From positions 1 through 6,355 of the forward strand of contig VXPN01000213.1 of the NCBI GenBank assembly GCA_009839535.1: DNA of 6,355 nt. Direction: 5' to 3'. The notes beneath the pieces were generated by a model, which worked only from the letters and a program-made list of their open reading frames with translations, was not told where the DNA came from and did not search any database. Below, piece after piece: positions 6,121 through 6,355 of this stretch. The DNA is from Boseongicola sp. SB0662_bin_57 (lineage in GTDB: Bacteria > Pseudomonadota > Alphaproteobacteria > Rhodobacterales > Rhodobacteraceae). The position numbers were made by a program, and so were the translations under genes. Every line of letters starts with the position of its first letter. Position 1 is the first letter of the stretch.

Positions 6121-6132
6121 CGTGAATTCACG
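6121..6132. promoter_or_regulatory. 12-bp perfect palindrome upstream of nuoA
   Basis: CGTGAATTCACG is its own reverse complement. It lies in the 160-base gap between the EcsC-family gene and nuoA, 33 bases before the TTGACC at 6165. A second inverted repeat, CGGCATT (6081-6087) with AATGCCG (6116-6122), overlaps its left edge. A dimeric regulator site is possible; a palindrome of this length can also arise by chance. Confidence 0.3.
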
Positions 6133-6164
6133 CCCAGGCCGTTTGCTGCGCCTTTCGTCCAACA

Positions 6165-6193
6165 TTGACCACGGATGGCGCGGGCTGTAGGGA
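6165..6193 (+). promoter_or_regulatory. Possible promoter for nuoA
   Basis: TTGACC at 6165-6170 matches five of six -35 bases. After exactly 17 bases, 6188-6193 reads TAGGGA, a poor -10. The arrangement mirrors that at 643-671. Transcription would start near 6200, giving a short leader before the TTG at 6228. Confidence 0.35.
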
Positions 6194-6227
6194 TGGCGCG
6201 TCGACGGCAGTTCATGCGGAGGTCGCC

Positions 6228-6355
6228 TTGGAAGATCTGTTGAGGGAATACCTGCCGATCCTGGTTTTTCTCGTGATCGCGACCGGGCTTGGAATGGTCT
6301 TGATTCTCGCGGCCGTTGTCCTGGCGCCGAGTGATGCCGACCCGGAGAAGCTCAG
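6228..6355 (+). CDS. nuoA: NADH-quinone oxidoreductase subunit A (NuoA), N-terminal part (3' end outside window)
   Basis: NuoA is a small membrane subunit of respiratory complex I, which couples NADH oxidation to proton pumping at the inner membrane. The 42 codons present give MEDLLREYLPILVFLVIATG followed by a continuing first transmembrane helix (about residues 9-34) and then APSDADPEKLS. This matches the NuoA pattern of LLxEYLPI, one hydrophobic helix, and the P-x-x-x-DPEKLS loop that precedes the conserved YECG segment, here beyond the window. The start is TTG at 6228: GGAGG (6218-6222) lies five bases upstream, and the next in-frame ATG is residue 23, inside the helix. The protein aligns with the family from its first residue, which supports the TTG. 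Other nuo genes probably follow outside the window. Confidence 0.88.
   Translation, partial: MEDLLREYLPILVFLVIATGLGMVLILAAVVLAPSDADPEKL

Overview
The window is GC-rich DNA whose codons favour G or C at the third position. It carries mostly house-keeping or metabolic genes and fits an alphaproteobacterium. The evidence is the style of the proteins (a proteobacterial isovaleryl-CoA dehydrogenase and a NuoA N-terminus) and -35-like elements of the TTGACG/TTGACC type. I cannot name a genus. No RNA gene, CRISPR array, insertion sequence, phage gene or integrase is visible, and I see no clear multi-gene novel system.

Layout: (1) 1-572 (+) is the 3' part of a DegT/DnrJ/EryC1/StrS-type aminotransferase gene cut by the window edge. 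(2) 704-1867 (+) is an isovaleryl-CoA dehydrogenase-type acyl-CoA dehydrogenase. A perfect 16-bp inverted repeat lies 15 bases before its start codon and looks like a TetR-type operator. (3) 1981-3723 (-), convergent with it, is an NCS2 (xanthine/uracil-type) permease with an altered substrate site and a C-terminal cytosolic domain resembling a degenerate GHKL/anti-sigma ATPase fold. (4) About 340 bases separate this permease from the divergent gene at 4065-5000 (+), a GH43-like five-bladed beta-propeller protein. The gap holds hairpins and a possible 50-codon ORF. (5) 5001-5254 is a repeat-rich gap with a 17-bp perfect hairpin. (6) 5255-6067 (+) is an EcsC-family protein. (7) 6228-6355 (+) is the start of nuoA, the first gene of respiratory complex I in many alphaproteobacteria, read from a TTG start and cut by the window end.

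The genes mostly look like independent transcription units: gaps of 110-340 bases, mixed strands and unrelated functions. The dehydrogenase would act in leucine/branched-chain acyl-CoA breakdown but has no other leucine-pathway gene beside it here. The permease and the propeller protein are divergent and could share control from the gap between them, but nothing in the sequence proves a functional link. The most interesting points are the unusual permease (altered nucleobase-binding positions plus the fused GHKL-like domain), the dehydrogenase operator, and the long perfect hairpin after the propeller gene.
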